Positions 6,718 through 15,451 of a stretch of 42,702 bases of DNA are shown here, one piece after another. The position numbers were made by a program, and so were the translations under genes. Position 1 is the first letter of the stretch; every line of letters starts with the position of its first letter. Below the pieces are notes generated by a model, which had not been told where the DNA came from, searched no databases, and was given only the letters and a program-made list of their open reading frames with translations. Origin of the DNA: Lentisphaerae bacterium GWF2_49_21 (GTDB lineage: Bacteria > Verrucomicrobiota > Lentisphaeria > Victivallales > GWF2-50-93); assembly GCA_001804805.1 (NCBI GenBank), contig MHBH01000001.1, positions 1 to 42,702 on the forward strand. Direction: 5' to 3'.

Positions 6718-7635
6718 ATGGATAAAGCGGTCCATCCGCCATGCGGGGGATGCTGCACGCGCCTGAGCGGATTCGGTGTCTCCATCGGGTCGAACACGAT
6801 CCTGAAGGATATAAACTTGCACGTCCACTGCGGTGAACTCACCGCCATAATCGGACCGAACGGCGCCGGAAAGACAACCTTGCTCAGGGCGATGATCGGC
6901 GAAATCCCGCACAGGGGCGAACTGCATTTCGTCCATTCCGACGGATCCTCATTCGGCAAGCCGCGGATAGGCTACGTGCCCCAGAAACTCGACATAGACA
7001 AGACCTCCCCAGTAAGCGTGCTGGATCTTTTCTCCTCACTGAACTCAAAATTCCCGCTGTGGCTCGGTCATGTGCCCGCAGACAGGAGAAGTTCGATTGA
7101 GATGCTGAAGATGGTTGAAGCCGAAGAATACATTGACATGAAGCTGTCACAGCTGTCATGCGGCCAGATGCAGCGCGTCATGCTCGCCCTTGCGCTGAGC
7201 CCTACTCCGGATCTTCTCCTTTTGGACGAGCCCATCGCCGGAGTCGACAGGACCGGCATTGAAGTTTTCTACAGGATAGTCTCACGGATGAGGCACGAAT
7301 TCGATCTTTCCATCTTCCTTATTTCACACGACATATCCGATGTTGCGAACTTCGCAGACAGGATGCTCCTCCTGAACAGAAGCATCGTCTGCGACGGAAC
7401 CCCCGCACATGTCCTTTCGTCACCTGAAACCAAGCAGATATTCGGAGTGGACTTTTCATCGGCCGGAGCCGGTTCAAAAAATGAAAAACCTTTTGTCGAA
7501 AGACATAACTGTCCGACCTGCGGGAACTGCATCGGGCATGATTCCGACAACCCATTCGACGGATTCGACAAGCTCACCACAAGCAAGCTCAGGGCAGGCA
7601 GAAGTCAGAGGACAGACGGCAGAAGACAGCAGTAA
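6718..7635 (+). CDS. Metal ABC transporter ATP-binding protein (ZnuC type)
   Basis: The ATPase energises metal import through the neighbouring permease. GPNGAGKTT is the Walker A motif, the Q-loop lies in GYVPQKLDID, LLLLDEP is Walker B, and LISHDISDV holds the switch His. The ABC signature is LSCGQMQ rather than LSGGQ. The body (about 230 residues) is followed by an unusual tail of about 70 residues with HNCPTCGNCIGHDSD, and the N-terminus has HPPCGGCC. These two Cys/His clusters could bind metal. I start at ATG 6718. The frame is open from TTG 6685, but that adds only residues from the intergenic repeat, and neither start has a strong ribosome site. The last codons precede the permease start by 28 bases. 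Confidence 0.92.
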   Translation: MDKAVHPPCGGCCTRLSGFGVSIGSNTILKDINLHVHCGELTAIIGPNGAGKTTLLRAMIGEIPHRGELHFVHSDGSSFGKPRIGYVPQKLDIDKTSPVSVLDLFSSLNSKFPLWLGHVPADRRSSIEMLKMVEAEEYIDMKLSQLSCGQMQRVMLALALSPTPDLLLLDEPIAGVDRTGIEVFYRIVSRMRHEFDLSIFLISHDISDVANFADRMLLLNRSIVCDGTPAHVLSSPETKQIFGVDFSSAGAGSKNEKPFVERHNCPTCGNCIGHDSDNPFDGFDKLTTSKLRAGRSQRTDGRRQQ

Positions 7636-7663
7636 AAAAACAGACGACGGAGGACAAATAACT

Positions 7664-8482
7664 ATGGATTCATTAATGCTTACAGAATGGCTGCATTATG
7701 ATTTCATGAGGAACGCACTGCTTGCAATATTGCTGGTGTCGCCTCTCTTCGCCCTTCTCGGATGCCTGGTCATCAACAACCAGATGACCTTCTTCTCAGA
7801 GGCGCTTGGTCATGCGGCCCTGACTGGCATAGCGATCGGGGCCATGGCAGGACTGGCGGATCCCACCTGGGCGATGATCCTCTTCGCCATATTCCTGACA
7901 GTCGTAATCACGCTGCTGAGGAAATACAGTGCAGCCTCTACCGACACGATAGTCGGGCTTGTCATGGCATTCAGCGTGGCGCTTGGAATCGTGATACTCT
8001 CGAAATACGGCGGAATAGGCAAATACTCGAATTTCCTGATCGGTGACATCCTTACGATCACTGGCTGGGAAACTGTGAGGCTGGCGGTCGCGCTTGGAAT
8101 AGTCCTTCTGCTCTGGATACTGTTCTTCAACAAGTTCCTGTTGGTTAGCCTGAACCGTTCGCTCGCGCAGAGCCGTGGAATAAATGTCTGGCTTGTAGAA
8201 TTCATCTTTTCGCTAGTAGTGGCGCTGGCTGTCACAATCAGCATCCAGCTGATAGGACTGCTCGTCATCAACTCAATGCTCATCCTTCCGGCCGCAGCCG
8301 CAAGGAATATCGCCCGGAACATCGCCAGCTATACGATCATTGCCGTCATAATCAGCATAGTTTCCGGAATTTCAGGCCTCATCGTGTCATATTACTGCGG
8401 AACTGCAATGGGCGCCACGATCGTGCTCATCTCAATGGGATTCTTCATCGTGTCGCTTCTTTGGAGAATCAGGAAGAGATAG
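7664..8482 (+). CDS. Metal ABC transporter permease (ZnuB/TroC family)
   Basis: The inner-membrane channel of the ZnuABC-type system, 272 residues with about eight or nine hydrophobic segments. Family marks include the N-terminal MRNALLAILLVSPLFALLGC, the conserved FFSEALGHAALTGIAIG (in other members 'SDALSHAVLPG.A') and VINSMLILPAAAARNIA near the C-terminus (compare 'LLVxALLILPAAxA'). The reading frame stays open back to 7409, overlapping the ATPase gene. GGAGGA at 7649-7654, nine bases from ATG 7664, fixes the true start. It is the last gene of the unit, and a convergent gene lies downstream across a repeat-filled gap. Confidence 0.93.
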   Translation: MDSLMLTEWLHYDFMRNALLAILLVSPLFALLGCLVINNQMTFFSEALGHAALTGIAIGAMAGLADPTWAMILFAIFLTVVITLLRKYSAASTDTIVGLVMAFSVALGIVILSKYGGIGKYSNFLIGDILTITGWETVRLAVALGIVLLLWILFFNKFLLVSLNRSLAQSRGINVWLVEFIFSLVVALAVTISIQLIGLLVINSMLILPAAAARNIARNIASYTIIAVIISIVSGISGLIVSYYCGTAMGATIVLISMGFFIVSLLWRIRKR

Positions 8483-8494
8483 GATAAAATTCAT

Positions 8495-8600
8495 AACCCG
8501 CAACTTGATACTTGAAACTCGATACTGGCAACTGGCAATTAGAATCAGGAGATTGGAAAACTTCGCCTGCGCATCAATTACCGGGTATCAAGTTTCCAGT
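8495..8600. repeat. Inverted purine-repeat cluster between convergent genes
   Basis: AACTTGATAC (8502-8511) is inverted at 8585-8594 (GTATCAAGTT), with further units such as CTTGAAACTCGATACTGG and TTTCCAGTTAC. It belongs to the purine-repeat family. It lies between the stop of the permease and that of the convergent reductase and may act as a weak two-way terminator. Confidence 0.55.
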
Positions 8601-8615
8601 TACACGTATCCGGCC

Positions 8616-9731
8616 TCAATCCTTCACAAGCTCAGGATAATTGTTCGCGTAGAAGCAGTGGATTACCTTTTCGAGATTCTTTGTGTCCATCATCCACTCG
8701 ACGGAAGGACATCCAAGGGCATCCCTGATGTTCTTGAGATCAAAGACAATCTGCGAAGAGAAATATGGCAGGAAATCTGATAGGAACTTCTGGACGATCC
8801 TCTCCTCAGGGCTCGGATTCACGACATCGGATTCAACTGTCACTCCGATTATTCCGAGCGCTTTGCCAACAGCCTTCTCTATCATCTTCGTGCTGACAGG
8901 ACTGTCTCCGGTAAGATGGTAGGTCTTGTTCTTGACGGTCTTGTTAAGGAATATTTCAACGATGCATTTCTGGACATAGTCTACGGGGACAAAGTAAATC
9001 CTGTCGGACAATGGAGCCTGAAGCCTGAGATTGAGCGAAACTTTTTCAGAGGGTTTTACTTTCATCTTCGAGCAGCGGTGCTTCTTGAGCTTCGCCATGA
9101 ATTCCAGCACCCTGTAGAACGCGAGAGGTTTCCTGATTTTGCCGTCACAGATCCTTCCGATGACGATCGAGGGCCTGTATATAGTAAATGGAATACCGGA
9201 ATTCCTGACAAGCTGTTCGGCCATATACTTGCTTTTCTCATAGGAATTGTTGAAATCCTCCGCCACAAGTCCGTCCTCGACAGCTTTTCCCTTGTGCTTT
9301 CCAGCCACATAGGCTGTGCTGACATAATGGAACGCCTTGACCTTGAGCCTGTGCGCAAGATGCAGCATTTTGCGGGTACCCTCATAATTCGTCTTGAAGG
9401 TCCTGCCTTCGAGGTCTTTTCCGAAGTTTACATCTGCGGCGCAGTGGAAGAATATTTCTACGCCAGCGAGTTTTCTGTAAAGATCATCTTCATTGATGCT
9501 GGAAATTTCGCCGTCAATTACATGGATGCGTTTCAATATCCCGGGAGCAAGGTCTGCGCGTCCGTCAAATTCACACTGCTCCTGGATTATCTGCTTCACC
9601 CTCTTCTTGGCGTTCAGCATTTCAGTACCCCTGGCAAGCGCAATGACCTCGATATTGCTCTTCCTCTCAAGAAGCATGGCGGAAAATGCGCTTCCAACAA
9701 GGCCTGTTATTCCTGTGACAAATATTTTCAA
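8616..9731 (-). CDS. NAD(P)-dependent SDR, thioester-reductase / fatty-acyl-reductase-like
   Basis: An extended short-chain dehydrogenase of 371 residues. TGITGLVGS is the Rossmann TGxxGxxG loop. HCAADVNF, the catalytic-site strand HYVSTAYVAG and the YxxxK motif in SYEKSKYMAEQL follow in the right order, then IYRPSIVIG. This arrangement is that of the 'male sterility'/NAD-binding-4 group, which reduces acyl thioesters or acts on sugar nucleotides. The substrate cannot be read. The start is TTG at 9731, because GGAGGA stands seven bases before it; an earlier TTG at 9752 would swallow that site. It is followed upstream on the same strand by mnmA with a 170-base gap, so it is probably an independent unit. 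Confidence 0.82.
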   Translation of the reverse strand: MKIFVTGITGLVGSAFSAMLLERKSNIEVIALARGTEMLNAKKRVKQIIQEQCEFDGRADLAPGILKRIHVIDGEISSINEDDLYRKLAGVEIFFHCAADVNFGKDLEGRTFKTNYEGTRKMLHLAHRLKVKAFHYVSTAYVAGKHKGKAVEDGLVAEDFNNSYEKSKYMAEQLVRNSGIPFTIYRPSIVIGRICDGKIRKPLAFYRVLEFMAKLKKHRCSKMKVKPSEKVSLNLRLQAPLSDRIYFVPVDYVQKCIVEIFLNKTVKNKTYHLTGDSPVSTKMIEKAVGKALGIIGVTVESDVVNPSPEERIVQKFLSDFLPYFSSQIVFDLKNIRDALGCPSVEWMMDTKNLEKVIHCFYANNYPELVKD

Positions 9732-9905
9732 CGCCGATTCCTCCGGATTCAATCCAATGATATTATAGGATTTTTATTATATAAATTCCTGATCTAAAAA
9801 CTGATCTAAAAACATGAAGGTCATGAAAATAGCACAACTATGGGAGATTTAAACTCAAATTATGAAATTTTGGTGAATATTAGTTGCCCAAGCCCATATT
9901 ATTCC

Positions 9906-10982
9906 TCATAAAATCCATCCTCCACCTATGAGAATGTCATTATCGTATAAGACTACCGACTGCCCCGGAGTGATTGCGCGCTGAGGCCTCTCGAACTGCA
10001 CCTCTATCCCTCCATCGGCAAGAGGCTTGACCATCGCAGGCACCGGCTTGCTCCTGTATCGGACCTGCGCCATACACTTGAAGTCCGTTCCTGCGAAATC
10101 CGCAATCTGCCAGTTCATTCCGGTCGCAATAAGCCTGTCGGACATCAAATTGGATTCTTCTGATGAAACTGTCACGTCCCCGGATCCGGCATCGATCCTG
10201 ACGACATAAGCTGGTGAACCAAGCGCTATACCAAGCCCTTTCCGCTGCCCGATCGTAAAGAGATGGATTCCATCGTGTTCTCCGAGGATCTTCCCGTTCA
10301 TATCCTTCAAATGCCCCTTTTTGCCTTTCCCATTGAAAAGCTTCTGGAGCGTCTGTGCAAAAGTCTCGTCCTTGTAGCCGAAGCATGCGTCCTGGCTTTC
10401 CGTCTTCTCGGCGTTCGGAAGTCCGAACTTCCGGGCCATTCCGCGCACTTCGCGCTTTGTAAAGGGGCCGAGAGGCATGTATGACTTGGACAGCTGTTCC
10501 GGGGTGAGCCCGAACAGGAAATAAGTCTGGTCCTTTTCCGGATCAACTCCGCGCCTCAACGAGATTTTCCCGTCTTTCCTGTCGATTATCGCATAATGTC
10601 CGGTGATTATCCCCCCGGCACCGATCTTGATGGCGTAGTCTATGAGTGTTCCGAACTTGAGATAGCGGTTGCAGAGCGTACACGGATTCGGGGTTCTTCC
10701 AATGCTGTATTCCTGCCAGGCCTGCTTGAGGACTTTCTCCTCGAATTCCTCCTTCACATTCAGGAAGTAGTGCGGTATCCCGAGCTTTTCGGCGGCACCT
10801 CGTGCAAAGATATCGTCCTCGATCCCGCAGCACGACTTCCTCTTGTCGGGCATGTTCTCGCATGACCGCATCTTGAGCGTGACGGCGACCAGTTCGACGC
10901 CCTTTTCAAGGCAGAGCGCTGCGGCGACGCTGGAATCGACTCCACCGCTGATAGCCGCAACAAGCTTTTTGGGGAACTCCAT
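9906..10982 (-). CDS. mnmA: tRNA-specific 2-thiouridylase MnmA
   Basis: MnmA activates U34 of Lys, Glu and Gln tRNAs with ATP and transfers sulfur to it. The 358-residue length is standard. VAAISGGVDSSVAAALC is the PP-loop ATP site. NPCTLCNRYLKFG carries the nucleophilic cysteine and ESQDACFGY the second, persulfide-bearing cysteine. TGHYAI and HLFTIGQRKGLGIALG are further conserved blocks, and the C-terminus FERPQRAITPGQSVVLYD is the beta-barrel domain. The frame extends to 11015, but AGGAG six bases from ATG 10982 marks the start. The fusion partners seen in some bacteria (rhodanese) are absent, and the sulfur donor IscS is not in the window. Confidence 0.97.
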   Translation of the reverse strand: MEFPKKLVAAISGGVDSSVAAALCLEKGVELVAVTLKMRSCENMPDKRKSCCGIEDDIFARGAAEKLGIPHYFLNVKEEFEEKVLKQAWQEYSIGRTPNPCTLCNRYLKFGTLIDYAIKIGAGGIITGHYAIIDRKDGKISLRRGVDPEKDQTYFLFGLTPEQLSKSYMPLGPFTKREVRGMARKFGLPNAEKTESQDACFGYKDETFAQTLQKLFNGKGKKGHLKDMNGKILGEHDGIHLFTIGQRKGLGIALGSPAYVVRIDAGSGDVTVSSEESNLMSDRLIATGMNWQIADFAGTDFKCMAQVRYRSKPVPAMVKPLADGGIEVQFERPQRAITPGQSVVLYDNDILIGGGWIL

Positions 10983-11058
10983 ATTTTTCTCCTGCGGACA
11001 AAAATATATCAACAAGGGATATTTTCCAGAGGAAAGGGGGAGATTCTTAACTGTGAAA

Positions 11059-11076
11059 ACAGGCGAAGATGCCTGT
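11059..11076. repeat. Small ACAGGC/GCCTGT palindrome
   Basis: ACAGGC-N6-GCCTGT, a short member of the same family as the 33615-33685 element, upstream of mnmA. Confidence 0.4.
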
Positions 11077-11152
11077 CATATCCCCTGAAATGTCACTTCC
11101 ATAATAACTAATAATATCTTTGAAATTATTCTCCTATAATGTATTGTAATGA

Positions 11153-11392
11153 ATGAGTCCGACAGTATTAAGATACAAGAATTACAGGCTTCTGTTTTTC
11201 TCAAAGGAAGAGAACAGAATCCACATACATGTTTCATCTCCTGATGGAGAGGCGAAATTCTGGATTGAGCCTAAAATTGAACTGGCGAACAATCATGGGC
11301 TGTCGCAAAAACAGATCAATGAAGTTAAAAAACTGATTGAGGAAAATGAAAACGACATTAGAAACGCCTGGAAAAGCCACTTCAGCAATTGA
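11153..11392 (+). CDS. DUF4160 protein (possible toxin-antitoxin component)
   Basis: The 79 residues follow the DUF4160 pattern closely: SPTVLRYKNYRLLFFSKEEN, then the conserved HIHVSSPDGEAKFWIEP, then LANNHGLSQKQINEVKKLIEEN and a terminal AWKSHF. DUF4160 genes are very often paired with DUF2442, as here, with a 47-base overlap. The pair is widely suspected to be a toxin-antitoxin-like module, but its biochemistry is not settled. There is no convincing Shine-Dalgarno sequence before ATG 11153. The region is more AT-rich than the surrounding housekeeping genes, which suggests acquisition by transfer. Confidence 0.85.
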   Translation: MSPTVLRYKNYRLLFFSKEENRIHIHVSSPDGEAKFWIEPKIELANNHGLSQKQINEVKKLIEENENDIRNAWKSHFSN

Positions 11393-11612
11393 AGTCACGC
11401 ACATAGACAGCCACGGTTTCTGGCTTTTTGTGCAAGGCAAGGAATATTTTCTGTCCTTTTCAGAATTTCCTTGGTTTAAAAATGCACGGATAAATGAGAT
11501 TACCGGAGTTTCCCTTCTACACGGACACCACCTGTTTTGGCCGACCCTCGACGTCGATCTGGAATTGGACTGCCTTAAGAATCCACAGAACTATCCGCTG
11601 AAATACAAATAG
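11346..11612 (+). CDS. DUF2442 protein, partner of the DUF4160 protein
   Basis: About 88 residues from ATG 11346; a TTG at 11337 adds three residues. Typical DUF2442 features are visible: IEVTHIDSHGFWLFVQGKEYFLSFSEFPWF, then a short helix, then HHLFWPTLDVDLELDCL, which is the conserved 'I.WP.LD.D.S...L' ending. DUF2442 has been likened to the NE0471 N-terminal domain fold. GAGG lies within the overlap with the upstream gene, so translation is probably coupled. Function is unproven; an antitoxin or DNA-binding partner role is inference from pairing. Confidence 0.85.
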   Translation: MKTTLETPGKATSAIEVTHIDSHGFWLFVQGKEYFLSFSEFPWFKNARINEITGVSLLHGHHLFWPTLDVDLELDCLKNPQNYPLKYK

Positions 11613-11740
11613 CTCTCTATCAAATGCATTTGATAACCAATGGCTGACTGATAGCCGTACGATACTTGCCTTATATAAAGCTTGTCTTTAACTAAAGGAC
11701 AATGTAAACTATTTGATAACATATCGATATGCGGGGGCTT

Positions 11741-14239
11741 ATGAAATTGCATCTTCTGTTTTTCTTGTCATTTTTGCTGTCATTCGTCTGCTATTCCGGA
11801 GAACGTAAAATTGCTGATTACTATTCTTCTGACATTGCCAAGGCACTGGAGGATAAACTGCCTCAAGGATGGAAATGCTATTGCGATACTTCCTTCATAG
11901 TCATAAGCCATGAGAATCCGGTCCATATGTTACCTCTTTCAGGTTTGCCAGAGACGCCATCAGAGAAACTTGCTAAAAAGATGGGATTGGAGAAGGATTG
12001 CCTTATTGTCCTTAGGTTCGTAAGAAAATATTCTGATGAAGAATATAATGAAATTCTAAAGATCAGGAATCAAGCACTTTTAAAATCAGACTCAGGCAAA
12101 TATCATATCGATGATAAATATCCAATCCCTATTTACTATAATAATTTTTACAGCATTTATCTTGACGTCCCATACGCAGACTTCTGCAAAATCTATCCAG
12201 AAGAAGTAGAGGCCCAGTCAAAAATCATTGTCTTGGAGTTCGATAAGCTGCTAAAAAAATACGATAACACAAATGCCGCCGCATCTGATTCAGAAGTTGA
12301 TACCCCTGGGCTCAAAGAGGCGGTTGAAAAGATTAAAAATATCCATCCAGTCGTTTCAAAACCCGGGATGATGCATAATACCGGACGGGGAATTAGCGTA
12401 TTAGGTTTCAGCCATGACGGAAAATGTTTCGCAACTGCCGGATTAGATACCAAGGCATGTATCTGGAATACTTCGGACTGGTCATTAAGAACTTCCATTG
12501 AAAGATTGGACGATATTGACATCTTGCTCTTTTCACCTGATGATAAATATCTATATGTCGCCGGTCGTCAAATTATAAAACCTAATGGAGTAATAGGATT
12601 CATCTGCCGTTATGACACTGCGACTGGCTTGCTCAACAAGGAGTATATCGGACACAAGGGAGGAGTAAATCTTTTATTCCTCTCTCCGGACGGCAGCAAA
12701 ATCCTCTCAGGCAGCAGGGAAGATAAAAACATAATGTTCTGGGATGCCGAATCTCCCAAACCTCTTCAAACCTACAATTATGTTGACGGTATAGACGCCA
12801 TGGGCATTTCGCCAGATGGCAAAAGGGTTTTTGTCGATTGCGCGATTGATCTGATAGAAATTGACCTTGCCACAGGAAAAGTCGACAATGATCCTAAGAC
12901 AGATGATGGTTTGAACTATCGTCGGGACTGGACATATTCGGAAAATAAAAAATATCTTGCCACCCATTATTATGAGAAGTTAAGTGTTTACGAGATCAAC
13001 AAGGACAAATTCAAAAACCTGGAAGATCTCAAGATAGAATACGATCAAAGCCACCGTCCTTGTAATGTCGCAGCAATTTCCGAATCTGCCAAACGGCTGG
13101 CTATTGGCGGTGAAGGCGTGATCTGGTATTATTCATTGCCAGATTTCAATCTGCTGAAAAAATACTCGTATAATGACAACATGCGCCAATACTCTATCCA
13201 TAATCTTACCTTCTCGCCAGACGGCAAATGGCTCCTTGCTGCAGCTAGATTTGGCGCACCAATGATTTTCAAGGCGGAGAACATGGAGGAACTCCTTCCA
13301 TATGAAGGCCATGGGACCCGGATTGAAAACATATACTTCCCAGAGGACAAAAACATAATCAAGACTGTCAGCTATGACGGGCAAATTTGCATTTGGGATA
13401 AAAAGACCATGAAAATGAATAATCGCATCAGTCCGCCTCAGTGGTTTTCCATTCTTGGAATCCAGCCTGAAAGCGGACGTTATGCAGTCTGTTATGAACC
13501 TGATAAAATTAAGAGATTATTACAGGATGAACCAAAAGATAAAATCACCAGCTTTGTAAAGATTATGGATACCGACAACGGCAAGGTAATATGTTCCTTC
13601 TCTTCACCTTTTGTCTCCTATGGAATCAGGCTTTTCTGGCTCAACGATCATATGGCAATCCTTGCAGCTGACAAGGAGCTATGCCAATTCGACTATTTGA
13701 GTGGTAAAATCCTGAAAAGAGTTAAAATAGATGATGTTCATCTGCTCAACAGGTTTGCAACACCCTCCGAAGACGGCAAATCGATAATTATTCCAGCAGA
13801 TCAAGGAAAGGGCAATGTCTGGATAAAGTATAAGACAATAGATATTGACACAGGAAAGGCAACAGAGAAGAGACCGGAACAACATGTCTCGTATCCAGGG
13901 AACCAAGTTGGAATTGTACCAGGAGGGAAGTATTTTTACATCACAGGGGAAACTGTACACATATTCGACAGGGAAAGCCTATCGCAAGTAAGCCGGATAA
14001 AGCTTCTAAAATCGGAACTCTCGGATATCTCTTTCACAAGCGACGGTGCAAAATTCCTTATTGTCAATAACAAATCTAAAACATCCAAGGAACTTAGGAT
14101 TTATGATACCACCAGCAGTAAAATCCTATATTGTTTCCCCGAATCGTCAACTCTTGACAAGGCCAAGATATCACCTGACGGCAAAGCTGTCGTTGTCGCC
14201 AATAAAGACGGGACAATTGAATATTGGGATTTGCCGTAG
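11741..14239 (+). CDS. Exported WD40 beta-propeller protein
   Basis: The 832 residues open with signal peptide MKLHLLFFLSFLLSFVCYSG. Residues about 20-200 form an unrecognised domain (KIADYYSSDIAKALEDKLPQ..., CLIVLRFVRKYSDEEYNEIL). From about residue 215 on there are many WD-like blades, for example HDGKCFATAGLDTKACIWN, SPDGSKILSGSREDKNIMFW, SPDGKWLLAAARFG, VSYDGQICIWDKK, and a last blade ending DGTIEYWDLP. The number of blades suggests two propellers. ATG 11729 is an alternative start, and the GGGGG before 11741 is a weak ribosome site. The gene is AT-rich relative to its neighbours, stands alone between repeats, and has no enzymatic motif. It is probably a periplasmic or surface scaffold. 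Confidence 0.8.
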   Translation: MKLHLLFFLSFLLSFVCYSGERKIADYYSSDIAKALEDKLPQGWKCYCDTSFIVISHENPVHMLPLSGLPETPSEKLAKKMGLEKDCLIVLRFVRKYSDEEYNEILKIRNQALLKSDSGKYHIDDKYPIPIYYNNFYSIYLDVPYADFCKIYPEEVEAQSKIIVLEFDKLLKKYDNTNAAASDSEVDTPGLKEAVEKIKNIHPVVSKPGMMHNTGRGISVLGFSHDGKCFATAGLDTKACIWNTSDWSLRTSIERLDDIDILLFSPDDKYLYVAGRQIIKPNGVIGFICRYDTATGLLNKEYIGHKGGVNLLFLSPDGSKILSGSREDKNIMFWDAESPKPLQTYNYVDGIDAMGISPDGKRVFVDCAIDLIEIDLATGKVDNDPKTDDGLNYRRDWTYSENKKYLATHYYEKLSVYEINKDKFKNLEDLKIEYDQSHRPCNVAAISESAKRLAIGGEGVIWYYSLPDFNLLKKYSYNDNMRQYSIHNLTFSPDGKWLLAAARFGAPMIFKAENMEELLPYEGHGTRIENIYFPEDKNIIKTVSYDGQICIWDKKTMKMNNRISPPQWFSILGIQPESGRYAVCYEPDKIKRLLQDEPKDKITSFVKIMDTDNGKVICSFSSPFVSYGIRLFWLNDHMAILAADKELCQFDYLSGKILKRVKIDDVHLLNRFATPSEDGKSIIIPADQGKGNVWIKYKTIDIDTGKATEKRPEQHVSYPGNQVGIVPGGKYFYITGETVHIFDRESLSQVSRIKLLKSELSDISFTSDGAKFLIVNNKSKTSKELRIYDTTSSKILYCFPESSTLDKAKISPDGKAVVVANKDGTIEYWDLP

Positions 14240-14257
14240 GATAATTCCCAATTCCTG

Positions 14258-14402
14258 ATTTCAAGTTTGAACTTAACCGGCTTCTCCAGAATTTGTTTTG
14301 ACGCGAAGCGTCTTTCGGAGTGCGGTGTGTGAGCACCGCTTTGGAATTAAGACATCTAAAAGCGCGGCTGACACCGCGCGCTCCAAAAGATTGCTGCGCA
14401 AT
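14258..14402. repeat. Composite palindromic intergenic repeat (CGGAGTGCGGTG family)
   Basis: Several hairpins follow one another: CGGTG-N6-CACCG within GGAGTGCGGTGTGTGAGCAC, GCGCGG-N6-CCGCGC ending in GCTCCAAAAG, and GATTGCTGCGCAATC. The GGAG..GCTCC ends are inverted, as in REP-type elements. TTCAAGTTTGAACTT at 14259-14273 belongs to the purine-repeat family. No coding sequence is supported here. Confidence 0.6.
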
Positions 14403-14482
14403 CATAATAATACAAATTCCCTGTTACGAGTCACCACCCCCGGATATTACAGCGCTTATATTGGTTAATTGTCTGATATGAT

Positions 14483-14519
14483 ATATATTTCCGGAATTTT
14501 TAAAATCCCGGAAATATAT
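14483..14519 (+). promoter_or_regulatory. Hairpin enclosing the ribE start region
   Basis: The 12-base arms ATATATTTCCGG (14483-14494) and CCGGAAATATAT (14508-14519) are perfectly complementary. The only Shine-Dalgarno-like bases (GGAA) and the first bases of the ATG at 14518 fall in the 3' arm. Folding would therefore hide the start. No FMN riboswitch motif is present upstream, so this may be the translational control of the gene. Confidence 0.55.
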
Positions 14520-15171
14520 GTTTACAGGAATCATCCAGAAAGTTGCGAAGATCGCAGACAGGAAGCTGTCCGGCAAGGCCGGAAAGCTTGTCGTTGATCT
14601 CGGTTCACCGCTGAAAAATCCGATTAAGGGCGAGAGCATCGCCGTGAACGGGGCCTGCCTTACCCTCGAGGAATGTTCAGAAAACCTCCTTATATTCCAT
14701 GTGCTGGAAGAGACTTTGAAGAAGACAAACCTCGGTTCCCTGCCAAAGGGATCGAAAGTAAATATCGAACGGGCGCTTTCCGTCGGGGATTCCATTGGCG
14801 GACACATTGTATCCGGCCACATCGACGCCACGTGTCCTGTCAGAAGCCTCAGGAAAAAAGGCGGAGACTGGGTGCTCTCGGTGGAATATCCCCAGGAGTT
14901 CGCTCCGTATTTCGTCGAGAAGGGAAGTGTCTCCATCGACGGAGTTTCACTCACCGTCGTTGAGGCCGGAAAGGATTTTTTCTCAGCGCACCTGATACCG
15001 ACGACGATTGAAACGACCTCTCTGTCCGACAGGAAGCCTGGTGATCTTGTGAACATCGAAACTGACTTGATCGGCAAATATATCCTGAGATACCTGAAGG
15101 CTTCCGGCGGTTTGAAGGCCGGTTCGAAGATAAACATGGATGTCCTGAGGGATTCTGGATGGGACCACTAA
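14518..15171 (+). CDS. ribE: Riboflavin synthase, alpha subunit
   Basis: It dismutates two 6,7-dimethyl-8-ribityllumazine molecules into riboflavin and the pyrimidinedione. The 217 residues form two repeated beta-barrel halves. The N-terminal MFTGIIQKVAKI is the family start, GESIAVNGACLTLEE and SIDGVSLTVVE are the equivalent blocks of each half, and GGHIVSGHIDATC and DLVNIETDLIGKYI are further conserved segments. It stands alone, with no other rib gene beside it and no FMN riboswitch. A start-region hairpin may control it. A hairpin with T-run follows at 15198-15223. Confidence 0.95.
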   Translation: MFTGIIQKVAKIADRKLSGKAGKLVVDLGSPLKNPIKGESIAVNGACLTLEECSENLLIFHVLEETLKKTNLGSLPKGSKVNIERALSVGDSIGGHIVSGHIDATCPVRSLRKKGGDWVLSVEYPQEFAPYFVEKGSVSIDGVSLTVVEAGKDFFSAHLIPTTIETTSLSDRKPGDLVNIETDLIGKYILRYLKASGGLKAGSKINMDVLRDSGWDH

Positions 15172-15197
15172 TCAGAATACGTAGAAAGATTTAGCCA

Positions 15198-15223
15198 GAG
15201 GCAATTGTAAAATTACCTCTTTT
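15198..15223 (+). terminator. Probable terminator after ribE
   Basis: GAGGCAATT and AATTACCTC pair with one mismatch around a GTAA loop, followed by TTTT. It is 27 bases after the ribE stop. Confidence 0.5.
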
Positions 15224-15238
15224 AAGTTGATTGCTTAA

Positions 15239-15306
15239 GTTGGAGTACAAGCTTTAGCTTTCATAATGTATTGAATACTAAGACAAACTAAAGTTTGTAC
15301 TCCAAC
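15239..15306. repeat. 68-bp inverted repeat (GTTGGAGTACAAGCTTTAG)
   Basis: GTTGGAGTACAAGCTTTAG (15239-15257) pairs with CTAAAGTTTGTACTCCAAC (15288-15306) with one mismatch. Related half-elements occur at 138-156 and 33711-33730. Confidence 0.65.
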
Positions 15307-15451
15307 GGGTATATTTCCACAACAACCGTTTATGTGTTTTTGCAATCAGCTCATCAATTTATATTTTTCTGTGTAGTCTGTGTGTTCTGCATGCCATGGC
15401 GTAGCCTCGGGCGGAGACAGGTGGTTAATAAGTATTTTACAAGAGAAGCAA

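Noticed and set aside
14240-14517. FMN riboswitch upstream of ribE
   Set aside because: None of the conserved FMN-aptamer segments is visible. The gap is filled by REP-like hairpins.
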